From: Parasporobacterium sp.
GTDB lineage: Bacteria > Bacillota > Clostridia > Lachnospirales > Lachnospiraceae
NCBI GenBank assembly: GCA_017515535.1
Contig: JAFWFQ010000007.1
Coordinates: forward strand, 1-34,621
DNA: 34,621 bases
Direction: 5' to 3'
Shown here: piece after piece, positions 1-8,208 of the stretch
How positions within the stretch are numbered: the first letter of the stretch is position 1
Layout of the letters: each line of letters starts with the position of its first letter
The notes under the pieces: model-generated
Told to the model about the DNA's origin: nothing
What the model saw: the letters and a program-made list of their open reading frames with translations, nothing else
The model's database searches: none
Program-made: the position numbers and the translations under genes

Positions 1-406
1 GGATCTCTTTTTTATACTCTTCCGAGAACATACCCATTTCTTCGAGTTTCTTTTTCAGAGCTTCAAACTTCTGGGCGAGATCTCCTTTCCCGGCTTCCTC
101 GATCGTTCTGGCATAGACCTGGTATTTTCCGCCTGCCTCATAAACACTGACATTGCCGCAGACAATGACCTGCATCCCGTCCTCAAGCCGGATCTTCAAC
201 TTTGCCGCATCCGATCTCCACATAACCGCGGCGATCACGCCTTTCTCATCTTTCAGAGAAAAGTAGATATGCCCGGTCGAATGATACTTGCAGTTCGAGA
301 TCTCTCCCCGGATATAGATTCCCCGGAGGATAAAATCATCCTCTAAAAGCCGCTTCACATAGGAGTTGACCTGGCTTACGGTATAGACGTTCCGGTTATC
401 CCTCAT
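1..406 (-). CDS. xseA: Exodeoxyribonuclease VII large subunit, N-terminal part (cut by window edge)
   Basis: The first 135 codons of XseA, the large subunit of exonuclease VII, which degrades single-stranded DNA together with XseB in the cytoplasm. The visible part is the N-terminal OB-fold DNA-binding domain. It begins MRDNRNVYTVSQVNSYVKR and contains the family signatures GEISN, SGHIYFSLKD and the IxxVMW-like stretch, with an open frame to base 2. The ATG at 406 overlaps the end of nusB by 11 bases, so the two are translationally coupled. The order nusB-xseA is as in Bacillota, except that folD, which lies between them in Bacillus subtilis, is absent. The catalytic C-terminal part lies outside the window. 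Confidence 0.93.
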   Translation of the reverse strand, partial: MRDNRNVYTVSQVNSYVKRLLEDDFILRGIYIRGEISNCKYHSTGHIYFSLKDEKGVIAAVMWRSDAAKLKIRLEDGMQVIVCGNVSVYEAGGKYQVYARTIEEAGKGDLAQKFEALKKKLEEMGMFSEEYKKEI

Positions 407-824
407 TCTTTGCAACCTTCGCCAGTATTCCGTTTATAAAGGACGGACTGCTTTCCTCTCCATAGTTTTTCGCAAGCTCAACAGCCTCGTTGATCGCTGT
501 TGAAACCGGGACTTTCTCATCATATTTGATCTCATAGCAGGCAAGACGCAGGATCGTAAGATCGACCTTCGCCATCCGCTTTACCTTCCATCCGATGCTG
601 TATTCATCGAGGATCCCGTCGATCTCCTCCAATTTTTCTGCGATCGAGATGACCTTATCACCGATATACTGTCGTTCTTTTTCTGAAAATCCGTCTTCTC
701 CCTCAAAGAAATCTTTGATCTGAGCCTCGATCTCATCCTTCTGATAAAAATCCACACGGAACAGAAGCAGGAAAACCGCCTCTCTTAACTCTGTCCTTCT
801 GTCTACCTTCATTTCTTGCCTCAT
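396..824 (-). CDS. nusB: Transcription antitermination factor NusB
   Basis: A 142-residue all-helical RNA-binding protein that joins NusE (S10) on boxA RNA and supports antitermination of rRNA operons. The family signatures are visible: RRTELREAVFLLLF near the start, then DLTILRLACYEIKY, VPVSTAINEAVELAKNYGE and SFINGILAKV at the C-terminus. Length is normal for NusB. The ATG at 824 has AAGGA five to six bases upstream. The RBS directly follows a strong hairpin at 838-868, which could reduce read-through from yqhY or shield the RBS. The gene overlaps xseA by 11 bases. Confidence 0.96.
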   Translation of the reverse strand: MRQEMKVDRRTELREAVFLLLFRVDFYQKDEIEAQIKDFFEGEDGFSEKERQYIGDKVISIAEKLEEIDGILDEYSIGWKVKRMAKVDLTILRLACYEIKYDEKVPVSTAINEAVELAKNYGEESSPSFINGILAKVAKNEG

Positions 825-837
825 ACAGTTCCTTTAA

Positions 838-868
838 AATAAGGGATGTTTCAAAAACACCCCTTATT
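838..868 (-). terminator. Hairpin between yqhY and nusB (terminator or attenuator)
   Basis: A 14-base-pair stem (838-851 with 855-868, one G-U pair) closes a three-base loop. On the transcript it is followed by TTTAAAGG, so the U-tract is short and comes largely from the stem itself. It ends just before the nusB RBS (AAGGA near 832). There is no room for a separate nusB promoter between hairpin and gene. Partial termination, RNA processing or translational masking is therefore more likely than a full stop. Confidence 0.55.
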
Positions 869-876
869 AAGTTTCT

Positions 877-1242
877 TTATTGATTGTCAAAGTTCACATT
901 TGCGATCCGGATATTGACCGCGGTTACCTTTAATCCGGTCATATTCTCGATCGCGGTTTTTACTTTTTCCTGAACCTGCGCGGATACGTCCGGAATATTG
1001 TATCCCATTTTGATCACCAGTGAGAGATTCGCCGTTACGGTGTCATCGGAACACTGGACCGTTATTCCCGCGGCGAGATTCTTCTTGCCGAGTCTTGCGA
1101 CAATCTCATTTGTGATCCCTCCTGCCATGGAGTGGACCCCATCCACTTCGGTTGCCGCGAGTCCCGCGATAATGGCAATGACTTCTTCCGTGATCTGAAC
1201 ATCCACAGATCCGTCTGAATTATAAATTTTCAATGTATCCAT
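877..1242 (-). CDS. yqhY: Asp23/Gls24 family protein (YqhY-like)
   Basis: A small Asp23 (alkaline shock protein) family protein of 121 residues. In Bacillota, members of this family are cytoplasmic, sometimes membrane-tethered, and linked to envelope stress or fatty-acid metabolism. Visible signatures are EVIAIIAGLAATEVDGVHSM, AGGITNEIV and the conserved end NMTGLKVTAVNIRIANV. The ATG at 1242 is chosen because GGAGG lies about eight bases upstream and the family begins near this residue; a longer in-frame start at 1299 has no support and would run into rlmH. It sits directly upstream of nusB, the classical yqhY position. A second family member, YloU, is at 19050-19406. Confidence 0.9.
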   Translation of the reverse strand: MDTLKIYNSDGSVDVQITEEVIAIIAGLAATEVDGVHSMAGGITNEIVARLGKKNLAAGITVQCSDDTVTANLSLVIKMGYNIPDVSAQVQEKVKTAIENMTGLKVTAVNIRIANVNFDNQ

Positions 1243-1279
1243 TTTCGTACCTCCATGAAGATTCTTTCTATTCGTAACC

Positions 1280-1732
1280 TTATTTATGGTAGGGTTCATG
1301 TTTCATGATCTTATATGCCCGGTAGATCTGTTCGAGCAGGATCACTCTCATCATCTGGTGCGGAAACGTCATATCTGAGAAACTTAACGCAAAGTCGCTC
1401 CTTGCAAGGACACTGTCATCGAGTCCTAATGATCCTCCGATCACAAACGCAAGATCCGGTTTCCCGTTAAGCGCCAGGGTTTCGATCTTTTCCGAAAATG
1501 CTTCTGAGGAAAGACGTTTCCCTTTGATCTCCAAAGTGATCACGTACTCCTGATCCCGGATCACCTTCAGGATCTTTTCCGCTTCTTTCTTTTTTGTTTT
1601 ATCGTCACATTTTTCATCCGGAACCTGTACGATCTCAAGTTTAGTATAAGGCGAAAGCCGCTTTACATATTCTTTGACCGCATCGTTCCAATAGGCTTCT
1701 TTGATTGAGCCAACCGCAATGATCCTGATCAT
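1280..1732 (-). CDS. rlmH: 23S rRNA (pseudouridine-1915-N3)-methyltransferase RlmH
   Basis: A SPOUT-class methyltransferase that uses S-adenosylmethionine to methylate pseudouridine 1915 in helix 69 of 23S rRNA on the assembled ribosome. The 150 residues show the family hallmarks: the start MIRIIAVGSIKEAYW, the SAM-binding knot with FVIGGSLGLDD, the SFSDMTFPHQMMRVILLEQIYRA helix region (split here across the knot) and the invariant ending EPYHK. Length is slightly below the usual 155-160. Its ATG overlaps the stop codon of the upstream zinc-ribbon gene (TAATG), which implies coupled translation. Confidence 0.96.
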   Translation of the reverse strand: MIRIIAVGSIKEAYWNDAVKEYVKRLSPYTKLEIVQVPDEKCDDKTKKKEAEKILKVIRDQEYVITLEIKGKRLSSEAFSEKIETLALNGKPDLAFVIGGSLGLDDSVLARSDFALSFSDMTFPHQMMRVILLEQIYRAYKIMKHEPYHK

Positions 1733-3180
1733 TATCCCATAATAAAACTCATTCCGGAACGATTCAGCCGGACAACATTTCCGGTCTGGTCATCGACACC
1801 GAAATAGGTCGTTGCCTGAACACTGCTTCCGTCATTCATGTAGTCGACCTGAATGACATAATAGTTGGTACCATCGACGACCGCTTCTCCGCCGTTGATG
1901 ATCCTTCTCGTTCCGCCGCCGGGAACGGTATAATAGCCGTTCTCATCCGCTTCCGGACTCTCGATCAATCCCTGTTCAACCAGAACGACCATAACATTTC
2001 CAAACGCCTCATCATAGGAAATATTGGACATGATGATCAGGTTATAAACTGCCTGGGAAACCTCACTGGCTGTCCCGCTGCTATCGATCGCTACGGCGGA
2101 AAGGATATTGTTTCCTCTCTTCATCTCGATCGGTCCGGAATACTTCGTTGAATTCTCGCTTGGAGTCGAGCCGTCATAGGTATAGTAAATAGTCGTTCCT
2201 TCATCCGCGAAAATACTGATATATACAGGTTCATAATAGTCCCCGCTCTCCATATCAAAATACGGTGCGGTAAGAAGGGACTTTGAAAGCGTAAAGGTTA
2301 CTGTAAGCTCTCCGACTTTGATCGAAGCGTCCTTTTTAAACGCAACGACTTTCAGCGTGATCTCTGTACTGTCTCCCGGGACATCCTCATTGGTAAAAAG
2401 AATCGGCTGGGCATACTTTGTTCCGGATGCGATTCCCGGATCCGTCCCGTCAAGCGTATAGACAAGACGGCTGTCCTGATCGGACCAAAGCGTAACCTCA
2501 AGAGGCGTCTGGTAAGTACCTCCGTTTTCAACGCTGCAGGTAATAACATCTCCCGTATCTGCATCTTCTTCCGGTTTCTTTTTCCCGGCAGAGACTGCAA
2601 TGATCGTGATCAGTACGCCGATGACAACGACTGCCGCCGCAATGATCGCGATCGTAATTGCTCTTTTCCGTTTCTTTTTCGCAAGCTCCTGTGCCTTACG
2701 TCTTTTTGCCTGACGATTTGCGAGAACCTCTGTATTAAAGTTTTCCTGGCGGGGTTCTTTCTCCTGCTCTTCCTCTTCTTCGAAATCAGGAGCTTCTTCA
2801 TCACCAAAAATACTGTCTTTGACATACAGCGTCCGCGTCACGGCAATTGTGTTTTCAAGGTTCTCTTTTTTATTTTCCGGTGCTTTGCGTTCCGCCGGAG
2901 CTGACTTTTTCGGGCGTTCCCCGATAATGCTCAGTTCCGGATCGCCGGAGATCCGCATCGTAGCAGCCGGATCTTCTTCCGGTTTCGGGACTGCGGAAAC
3001 AGACGCCGTTGCGTCTGTTGCTTCGGATTCAGCAGGCTCGTCATTTAAGAACTGATCTACTTTTACTCCGATCTCCGCCTGGATATAGTCGTAATCAGCC
3101 GTAACTCTTAAAGGGGCTCCGCAATTTGGACAGAACACCTCACTGCTGTTTACATCTGCTCCACACTCTTTACAAAGCAT
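1732..3180 (-). CDS. Zinc-ribbon membrane protein with chitobiase/hexosaminidase-type C-terminal domains
   Basis: A 482-residue protein of unknown function. It starts with a zinc ribbon (C3, C6, C17, C20, pattern CxxC-10-CxxC). A long acidic and basic low-complexity region follows to about residue 172, including a Glu-rich run near 134-142. One membrane helix spans about 174-198, preceded by a very basic KKKRKR stretch, so the N-terminus should be inside and the rest outside. Outside are two domains with the CHB_HEX_C-like pattern (VYTLDGTDP, YYTYDGSTP) between about 210 and 385, then an unrecognised domain of about 95 residues containing YYTVPGGG and TYFGVDD. It is coupled to rlmH. I see no catalytic motif. 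Confidence 0.8.
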   Translation of the reverse strand: MLCKECGADVNSSEVFCPNCGAPLRVTADYDYIQAEIGVKVDQFLNDEPAESEATDATASVSAVPKPEEDPAATMRISGDPELSIIGERPKKSAPAERKAPENKKENLENTIAVTRTLYVKDSIFGDEEAPDFEEEEEQEKEPRQENFNTEVLANRQAKRRKAQELAKKKRKRAITIAIIAAAVVVIGVLITIIAVSAGKKKPEEDADTGDVITCSVENGGTYQTPLEVTLWSDQDSRLVYTLDGTDPGIASGTKYAQPILFTNEDVPGDSTEITLKVVAFKKDASIKVGELTVTFTLSKSLLTAPYFDMESGDYYEPVYISIFADEGTTIYYTYDGSTPSENSTKYSGPIEMKRGNNILSAVAIDSSGTASEVSQAVYNLIIMSNISYDEAFGNVMVVLVEQGLIESPEADENGYYTVPGGGTRRIINGGEAVVDGTNYYVIQVDYMNDGSSVQATTYFGVDDQTGNVVRLNRSGMSFIMG

Positions 3181-3202
3181 AACTTAACTCCTGTCTTGTA
3201 TT

Positions 3203-5827
3203 TCAGGACAACAGTTCCTTTACTTTTGCAAGGGCCTGATCGATTCCTGCCGGATTCTTTCCTCCGGCCTGTGCCATATTCGGTCTTCCGCCGCCGCCAC
3301 CGCCGACAAGCGGAGCGATCGCCTTGATAAGATTTCCTGCATGCGCACCGTTCTTCTGGGCTTCGTCTGTTGCCATAACAACAAGATTAACCTTTCCGTC
3401 CAGATCGGAAGCAAGAACGATCACGCCTTCTTTGATCTTATCTTTGATGGAATCGCCGAGCTCCCTGAGTTCATTCATTCCGACGCCGGAAAGCTTTCTG
3501 GTAACAAGCTTTGTACCGCCGATTTCTTCCGCTTCGATCTCCCCGAGGGCATCTTTTGCAGAAGCACTCTTCATCTTGGCGATCTCAGCCTGAAGCTCTT
3601 TGATCTGTGCTGACATATCGTCAATTCTCTGCGGGAGCTTCTCCGGCTCACATTTTGCATGTGCCGCAGCTTCCCGGTAAGTTTTTTCGATCTCATTAAA
3701 ATAGTCAAGGACAGCCTTGCCGGTGATCGCAGTGATCCTGCGGACGCCGCTTGCAACGCTTCCTTCTGAAATGATCTTGAACAGACCGATCGTTCCCGTA
3801 TTTCCGACATGGGTTCCTCCGCAGAGTTCCTTAGAGAAATCACCCATTTTTACAACACGAACTTTGTCCCCGTATTTTTCTCCGAACAGAGCCATCGCAC
3901 CGCTCTTCTTCGCTTCTTCGATATCCATGATATCAGTCGATACGGAAAGATTCTCTTCAATCTTCTCATTTACGATCTCTTCGACTTTATTGATCTCCTC
4001 CGTCGACATCGCGGAGAAATGGGTAAAGTCAAACCGAAGTTCCCGTCCGTTGACATTGGAACCTGCCTGTTCTACATGGTCTCCTAAGACCTCACGGAGT
4101 GCAGCCTGAAGAAGATGGGTCGCGCTGTGGTTTTTGGCTGTATCGGAACGAAGCGTCCGGTCAACACTCAGCGTAACCTTGTCCCCGACAACAAACTGGC
4201 CCTTAGTTACGCCTCCGACATGTCCGGTCACGCCGTTCGGAAGAGAAATAACATCTTTCACTTCAAATTCCGCTGTATCAGAAATGATCGTTCCTTTGTC
4301 CGCCTCCTGGCCGCCTTTCGTTGCATAGAACGGGGTCCTGGAAACAATGATCGTTCCGACATCGCCTTCCGCAAGCGTCTGGGCAACTTCTTCTGTCGTT
4401 GTAAGCGCTGTGATCTCCGAATCATCCTTCAGGGTTTCATATCCGGTAAATTCTGTCGTCAGGGTCTGCGGCAATTCTTCATAAACCGTCGCATCAGCAC
4501 CCATATAATTCGTTTTTCCTCTTGCGTTTCTTGCGGTCTCTCTCTGGATCTGCATATTCTCTTCAAAGCCGTCCGTATCCACGGTCATTCCTTCTTCTTC
4601 GAGAACGTCATTAGTAAGATCCAGCGGGAATCCATAGGTATCATATAATTTAAATGCATCCGCACCGGAAAGAACTGTTTTTCCTTCCGCCTTCGTCGTT
4701 TCGATCATTCCGTTTAAGATCTTCATTCCCTGGTCAAGGGTCTTATAGAAACGGTCTTCCTCATCCGCAAGGGTCTTAAGGATCATCGCCTTCTTCTCTT
4801 CCAGTTCCGGATATGCATCTTTTGACCATTCAATTACGGTCTCGCTTAAAGCCGGCATAAAATGGTCCGCGATCCCGAGCATACGGATATGTCTTGCCGC
4901 TCTCCGGATCAGCCGTCTTAATACATAGCCTCTTCCTTCATTCGACGCATTGATCCCGTCAGAGATCATAAATGTCGCGCTTCGGATATGATCCGTGATC
5001 AGGCGGATCGAAACATCTTTCTTTTCGTCCGAATGGTACTCGATCCCGGCTGCTTCGCAGACTTTCTGACGGATCGCGCAGATCGTATCGACATCAAAGA
5101 TCGAATCCACATTCTGGGAAACGACAGCAAGCCGTTCCAGACCCATTCCTGTATCGATATTCTTATGATCAAGTTCCACGTAATTTCCCTGACCGTCTCC
5201 TTCAAACTGAGTAAAGACGTCATTCCAGATCTCGATATAACGGTCACAGTCACAGCCGACCTTGCAGTCCGGCTTTCCGCATCCGTACTCCTCGCCTCTA
5301 TCATAATAGACCTCGGAACAAGGACCGCACGGACCTGCCCCATGCTCCCAGAAGTTATCTTCTTTTCCGAAGCGGGAGATCTTCTCCGCCGGAATACCGA
5401 TCACCTTGTTCCAGATATCAAACGCTTCATCGTCATCAAGATAGACCGACGGATAAAGCCGTTCCGGTTCCAGTCCGACCCACTCCGTCAGGAACTCCCA
5501 GGTCCATTCCAGGGCTTCTTTCTTAAAATAGTCCCCAAAGGAAAAGTTTCCGAGCATTTCAAAGAACGTACCGTGACGGGCCGTTTTTCCGACATTTTCA
5601 ATATCTCCGGTACGGATGCATTTCTGACAGGTCGCGACTCTTGTCTTTGGCGGGATCTCCTGTCCCGTAAAATACGGTTTCAAAGGAGCCATTCCTGCAT
5701 TGATCAGAAGAAGGCTCTTGTCATTATGCGGTACCAGCGAAAAACTTTTCATCACAAGATGATCCTTGCTTTCAAAGAAATCAAGAAACATCTTTCTCAG
5801 TTCATTTACTCCATATGCTTTATGCAT
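3203..5827 (-). CDS. alaS: Alanine--tRNA ligase
   Basis: A full-length (874 residues) class II alanyl-tRNA synthetase, which charges tRNA-Ala and edits mischarged Ser and Gly. The catalytic core is N-terminal (INAGMAPLKPYF near 42-53, RHGTFFEMLGNFSFGDYF near 84-101). A Cys-rich insertion (C183, C188, C192, C194) follows GPCGPCSEVYYD (165-176). The editing domain has the metal-binding pair HSATH (567-571) and CGGTH (669-673), and the C-terminal C-Ala domain ends with the Gly-rich GGGGGG stretch. All expected motifs are intact. The ATG at 5827 has GGAGG about ten bases upstream. It lies 36 bases after tyrS, so it is cotranscribed; no T-box leader is seen. Confidence 0.98.
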   Translation of the reverse strand: MHKAYGVNELRKMFLDFFESKDHLVMKSFSLVPHNDKSLLLINAGMAPLKPYFTGQEIPPKTRVATCQKCIRTGDIENVGKTARHGTFFEMLGNFSFGDYFKKEALEWTWEFLTEWVGLEPERLYPSVYLDDDEAFDIWNKVIGIPAEKISRFGKEDNFWEHGAGPCGPCSEVYYDRGEEYGCGKPDCKVGCDCDRYIEIWNDVFTQFEGDGQGNYVELDHKNIDTGMGLERLAVVSQNVDSIFDVDTICAIRQKVCEAAGIEYHSDEKKDVSIRLITDHIRSATFMISDGINASNEGRGYVLRRLIRRAARHIRMLGIADHFMPALSETVIEWSKDAYPELEEKKAMILKTLADEEDRFYKTLDQGMKILNGMIETTKAEGKTVLSGADAFKLYDTYGFPLDLTNDVLEEEGMTVDTDGFEENMQIQRETARNARGKTNYMGADATVYEELPQTLTTEFTGYETLKDDSEITALTTTEEVAQTLAEGDVGTIIVSRTPFYATKGGQEADKGTIISDTAEFEVKDVISLPNGVTGHVGGVTKGQFVVGDKVTLSVDRTLRSDTAKNHSATHLLQAALREVLGDHVEQAGSNVNGRELRFDFTHFSAMSTEEINKVEEIVNEKIEENLSVSTDIMDIEEAKKSGAMALFGEKYGDKVRVVKMGDFSKELCGGTHVGNTGTIGLFKIISEGSVASGVRRITAITGKAVLDYFNEIEKTYREAAAHAKCEPEKLPQRIDDMSAQIKELQAEIAKMKSASAKDALGEIEAEEIGGTKLVTRKLSGVGMNELRELGDSIKDKIKEGVIVLASDLDGKVNLVVMATDEAQKNGAHAGNLIKAIAPLVGGGGGGRPNMAQAGGKNPAGIDQALAKVKELLS

Positions 5828-5863
5828 TTCAAATAATCCTCCGGGTCACAATTCTTCTGTATT

Positions 5864-7090
5864 TTATTTTACTTCGATCTTGACCGCTTTCTTTTTGCCC
5901 TTCTTAAGTACAAGGACTCCGTCAGTCAGATCGCTCTCTAACAGTTTCCGTTTTACATCCGTGATCTTCTCGTCATTGACAAGGACGCCGCCGCCTTCGA
6001 TCAGTCGTCTTCCGTCAGAACGGGTCGTAGCAAGGCCGGTATCGACAAGAGCCTGGATCACGTCCGCTGCGTCAAACGCTTCTTTCGTATATTCGTGGGT
6101 CGGCATATTATCGCTGATTCCGCTTCCCGCGAATACTTCTCTTGCTGCCTTCTGGGCTTTTTCGGCTTCTTCTTCGCCATGAACGATCTTGGTCACTTCG
6201 TAAGCAAGAACTTCTTTTGCTTTGTTGATCTCCGCGCCTTCAAGCGCACCGAGTCTTTTGACCTCGTCCATCGGAAGGAAGGTCAGAAGTCCCAGACAAT
6301 CTCTGACTTTTGCATCTTCGATATTTCTCCAGTACTGGTAGAACTCGTACGGAGTTGTCTTTTCCGGATCCAGCCAGAGAGCACCTTTTTCGGTCTTACC
6401 CATCTTTCTTCCGTCAGAGGTCGTAAGAAGTGTAAAGGTCAGTCCATAGGCCGGCTTCTGCTCTTTTCTGCGGATCAGTTCCACGCCGCCGATGATATTG
6501 GACCACTGGTCGTCGCCGCCCATCTGAAGGACTACGCCGTCATCGTTATGCAGTTTTAAAAAGTCGTAAGACTGCATGATCATATAGTTGAACTCAAAGA
6601 AGGTCAGGCCTTTTTCCATTCTCTGCTTGTAGCACTCAGCCGTAAGCATTCTGTTAACGGAAAAATGAACACCGACTTCTCTTAAGAATTCAACATAATT
6701 TAAGTTTAACAACCAGTCTGCATTATTGCGGAACAGCATTTTATCCTCGGACGTATCCAGGAATTTGCTGATCTGCTTTTTAAAGCATTCCACGTTGTGG
6801 TTGATCGTCTCGATCGTCATCATCTTCCGCATATCGCTCTTTCCGGATGGATCACCGATCATTGTGGTTCCTCCTCCCATCAGCGCGACCGGAATATGGC
6901 CGGCTTTCTGCATATGCGTCATCGCCATAATTGTAAGAAAATGACCCACCGTCAGGGAATCTGCCGTCGCGTCAAATCCGATATAGAATTTCACCTTTTC
7001 TCTTCCGAGAAGATCTCTTAATTCTTCCGGATGTGTACACTGGGCAATAAAGCCTCGCTCTTCAAGAATATCATAAACATTATCCGACAT
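5864..7090 (-). CDS. tyrS: Tyrosine--tRNA ligase
   Basis: A 408-residue class I tyrosyl-tRNA synthetase. The HIGH-type motif is TVGH (47-50) after GFDATADSL. The tyrosine-binding region has [11 protein letters not shown], and the KMSKS loop reads KMGKT. The C-terminus (about 345-408) is an S4 RNA-binding domain with the [12 protein letters not shown] pattern. Length is normal. GGGAGG precedes the ATG at 7090 by about seven bases. The stop codon of the CBS gene directly abuts this ATG, so both come from the promoter at 7584-7612. The short leader has no room for a T-box, so amino-acid-responsive control through a T-box is not expected here. Confidence 0.98.
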   Translation of the reverse strand: MSDNVYDILEERGFIAQCTHPEELRDLLGREKVKFYIGFDATADSLTVGHFLTIMAMTHMQKAGHIPVALMGGGTTMIGDPSGKSDMRKMMTIETINHNVECFKKQISKFLDTSEDKMLFRNNADWLLNLNYVEFLREVGVHFSVNRMLTAECYKQRMEKGLTFFEFNYMIMQSYDFLKLHNDDGVVLQMGGDDQWSNIIGGVELIRRKEQKPAYGLTFTLLTTSDGRKMGKTEKGALWLDPEKTTPYEFYQYWRNIEDAKVRDCLGLLTFLPMDEVKRLGALEGAEINKAKEVLAYEVTKIVHGEEEAEKAQKAAREVFAGSGISDNMPTHEYTKEAFDAADVIQALVDTGLATTRSDGRRLIEGGGVLVNDEKITDVKRKLLESDLTDGVLVLKKGKKKAVKIEVK

Positions 7091-7516
7091 TTATTTTCCT
7101 CCCTTCGGATGTTCAATATTGTATTGTTCGTGCATCCAGATCAGGATTTCCTTCCTGGTCAGGATCCCGATAAAATTATCATCGTCATCAACGACCGGCA
7201 CAAAATTCTGGTCCATTGCTATATCGATCAGATATTCTAACGGGGTATGGACGCCGATCGCCTTATAGTCTTTTGTCCGCTTCACGTTCTGAATCGGGAA
7301 TTTCGCGGAATTCTTTAAAGAAAGATTAAAATTTTCGGAAATACATCCGAGGATATCTCTCGCGGTAACGGTCCCGATATACCGTCCCTTTTTATTAATT
7401 ACCGGAATTGCGGAATGGTTATGCTTTTGCATTACCTGTAATGTTTTAAATAAAGTTGCATCATCTGTAATATAGTCAACACCGCTTTTTGGTGTCAGGC
7501 AGGCCAGAATATTCAT
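7091..7516 (-). CDS. CBS-domain pair protein
   Basis: A 141-residue protein made of a tandem pair of CBS domains and little else. The repeats are visible as TLFKTLQVMQKHNHSAIPVINKKG plus YIGTVTARDILG (split here), and later LIDIAMDQNFVPVVDDDDNFIGIL with TRKEIL. Such pairs form a Bateman module that binds adenine nucleotides or similar ligands and often senses energy state. No attached catalytic domain is present. It is the first gene of the operon leading into tyrS and alaS, with AGGAGG eight bases before the ATG. A role in coupling nucleotide status to this operon's products is only a guess from position. Confidence 0.88.
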   Translation of the reverse strand: MNILACLTPKSGVDYITDDATLFKTLQVMQKHNHSAIPVINKKGRYIGTVTARDILGCISENFNLSLKNSAKFPIQNVKRTKDYKAIGVHTPLEYLIDIAMDQNFVPVVDDDDNFIGILTRKEILIWMHEQYNIEHPKGGK

Positions 7517-7583
7517 AAATCATCCTCCTGTCACGGAAATACATCTTATCTGTGTCCGGTCAGAAGACAAAACACATCGTTTA

Positions 7584-7612
7584 ATTATACTCTAAAATGC
7601 TTGTTTTCACAA
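7584..7612 (-). promoter_or_regulatory. Sigma-A type promoter of the CBS-tyrS-alaS operon
   Basis: TTGTGA (7607-7612), a 17-base spacer and a perfect TATAAT (7584-7589) on the minus strand. The predicted start is near 7577, giving a leader of about 60 bases before the CBS gene. It lies directly after the rnfA stop codon, exactly where rnfB would normally begin. Confidence 0.75.
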
Positions 7613-7632
7613 TCACCGATTGTTCTTCCGCC

Positions 7633-8208
7633 TCAGACCAGACCGGTAAAACCATAGAAGGCAATTGCCATAAGTCCGGATACAACAAGCAGGATCGGGA
7701 CTCCTTCAAACGGCTTCGGAACATCGTTAAACCGGATCCTTTCACGGACACCGGCAAGAATGATCACAGCAGCTGCAAAACCCAGTCCTCCACAGACACT
7801 GTTGACCGTACTCCGAAGGAAGCTGTAACCGACCTGAACATTCATCAGGATAACGCCAAGGACGGCACTGTTGATCACGATCAGCGGAAGGATCTGGGAA
7901 TAGACCTGTTTTCTTTTCGGGAACTTTACCTTTACCAATTTCACTAAAACCAGCACGATCACAGCCTCAATGATCAGGAAGACCATCGGTTGGAGGAAGG
8001 AAAGTCCAAACCGGTTCAGCAGAAATTCCCCGACCGGCCAGGTAACGACCGATGAGAGGAAAGTGACCACGATAACACTAAGGCTCAGCCGAAGTGCATA
8101 GCCGATCTTTTCCGACCCGCGGATCACGGCATTCACACCAAACATCTGGCCTAAGACAACGTTATTCACAAAGGCAGACATGATTGCGACGTAGATCAGT
8201 TTTGTCAT
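7633..8208 (-). CDS. rnfA: RnfA-like membrane subunit lacking both cluster cysteines
   Basis: A 191-residue, six-helix membrane protein of the RnfA/NqrE family. In known Rnf and NQR complexes it pairs head-to-tail with RnfE/NqrD and holds an intramembrane [2Fe-2S] cluster through two cysteines per subunit. The family framework is clear: VNNVVLGQ, GVILMNVQ, GVRERI and DVPKPFEGVP. The first cysteine (usual GxCPFLG) is Asn26 in GVNAVIRG, and the second (usual TNCAVLG) is Ser114 in INSAVLG. I checked the codons directly (AAT for Asn26). The reading frame is intact and overlaps rnfE by four bases (ATGA). It is the last gene of this operon. Confidence 0.88.
   Translation of the reverse strand: MTKLIYVAIMSAFVNNVVLGQMFGVNAVIRGSEKIGYALRLSLSVIVVTFLSSVVTWPVGEFLLNRFGLSFLQPMVFLIIEAVIVLVLVKLVKVKFPKRKQVYSQILPLIVINSAVLGVILMNVQVGYSFLRSTVNSVCGGLGFAAAVIILAGVRERIRFNDVPKPFEGVPILLVVSGLMAIAFYGFTGLV

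Noticed and set aside
4988..5836. A 282-codon plus-strand reading frame opposite alaS
   Set aside because: It is the antisense shadow of conserved alaS codons; the translation shows no family motif and there is no RBS or promoter.
7517..7577. T-box or other riboswitch before the CBS-tyrS-alaS operon
   Set aside because: The predicted leader is only about 60 bases, with no T-box sequence or specifier stem.
7609..7623. Small hairpin ACAATC-ACC-GATTGT as rnf terminator
   Set aside because: Only six pairs, no T-tract, and it overlaps the -35 box of the next promoter. I see no convincing rnf terminator.
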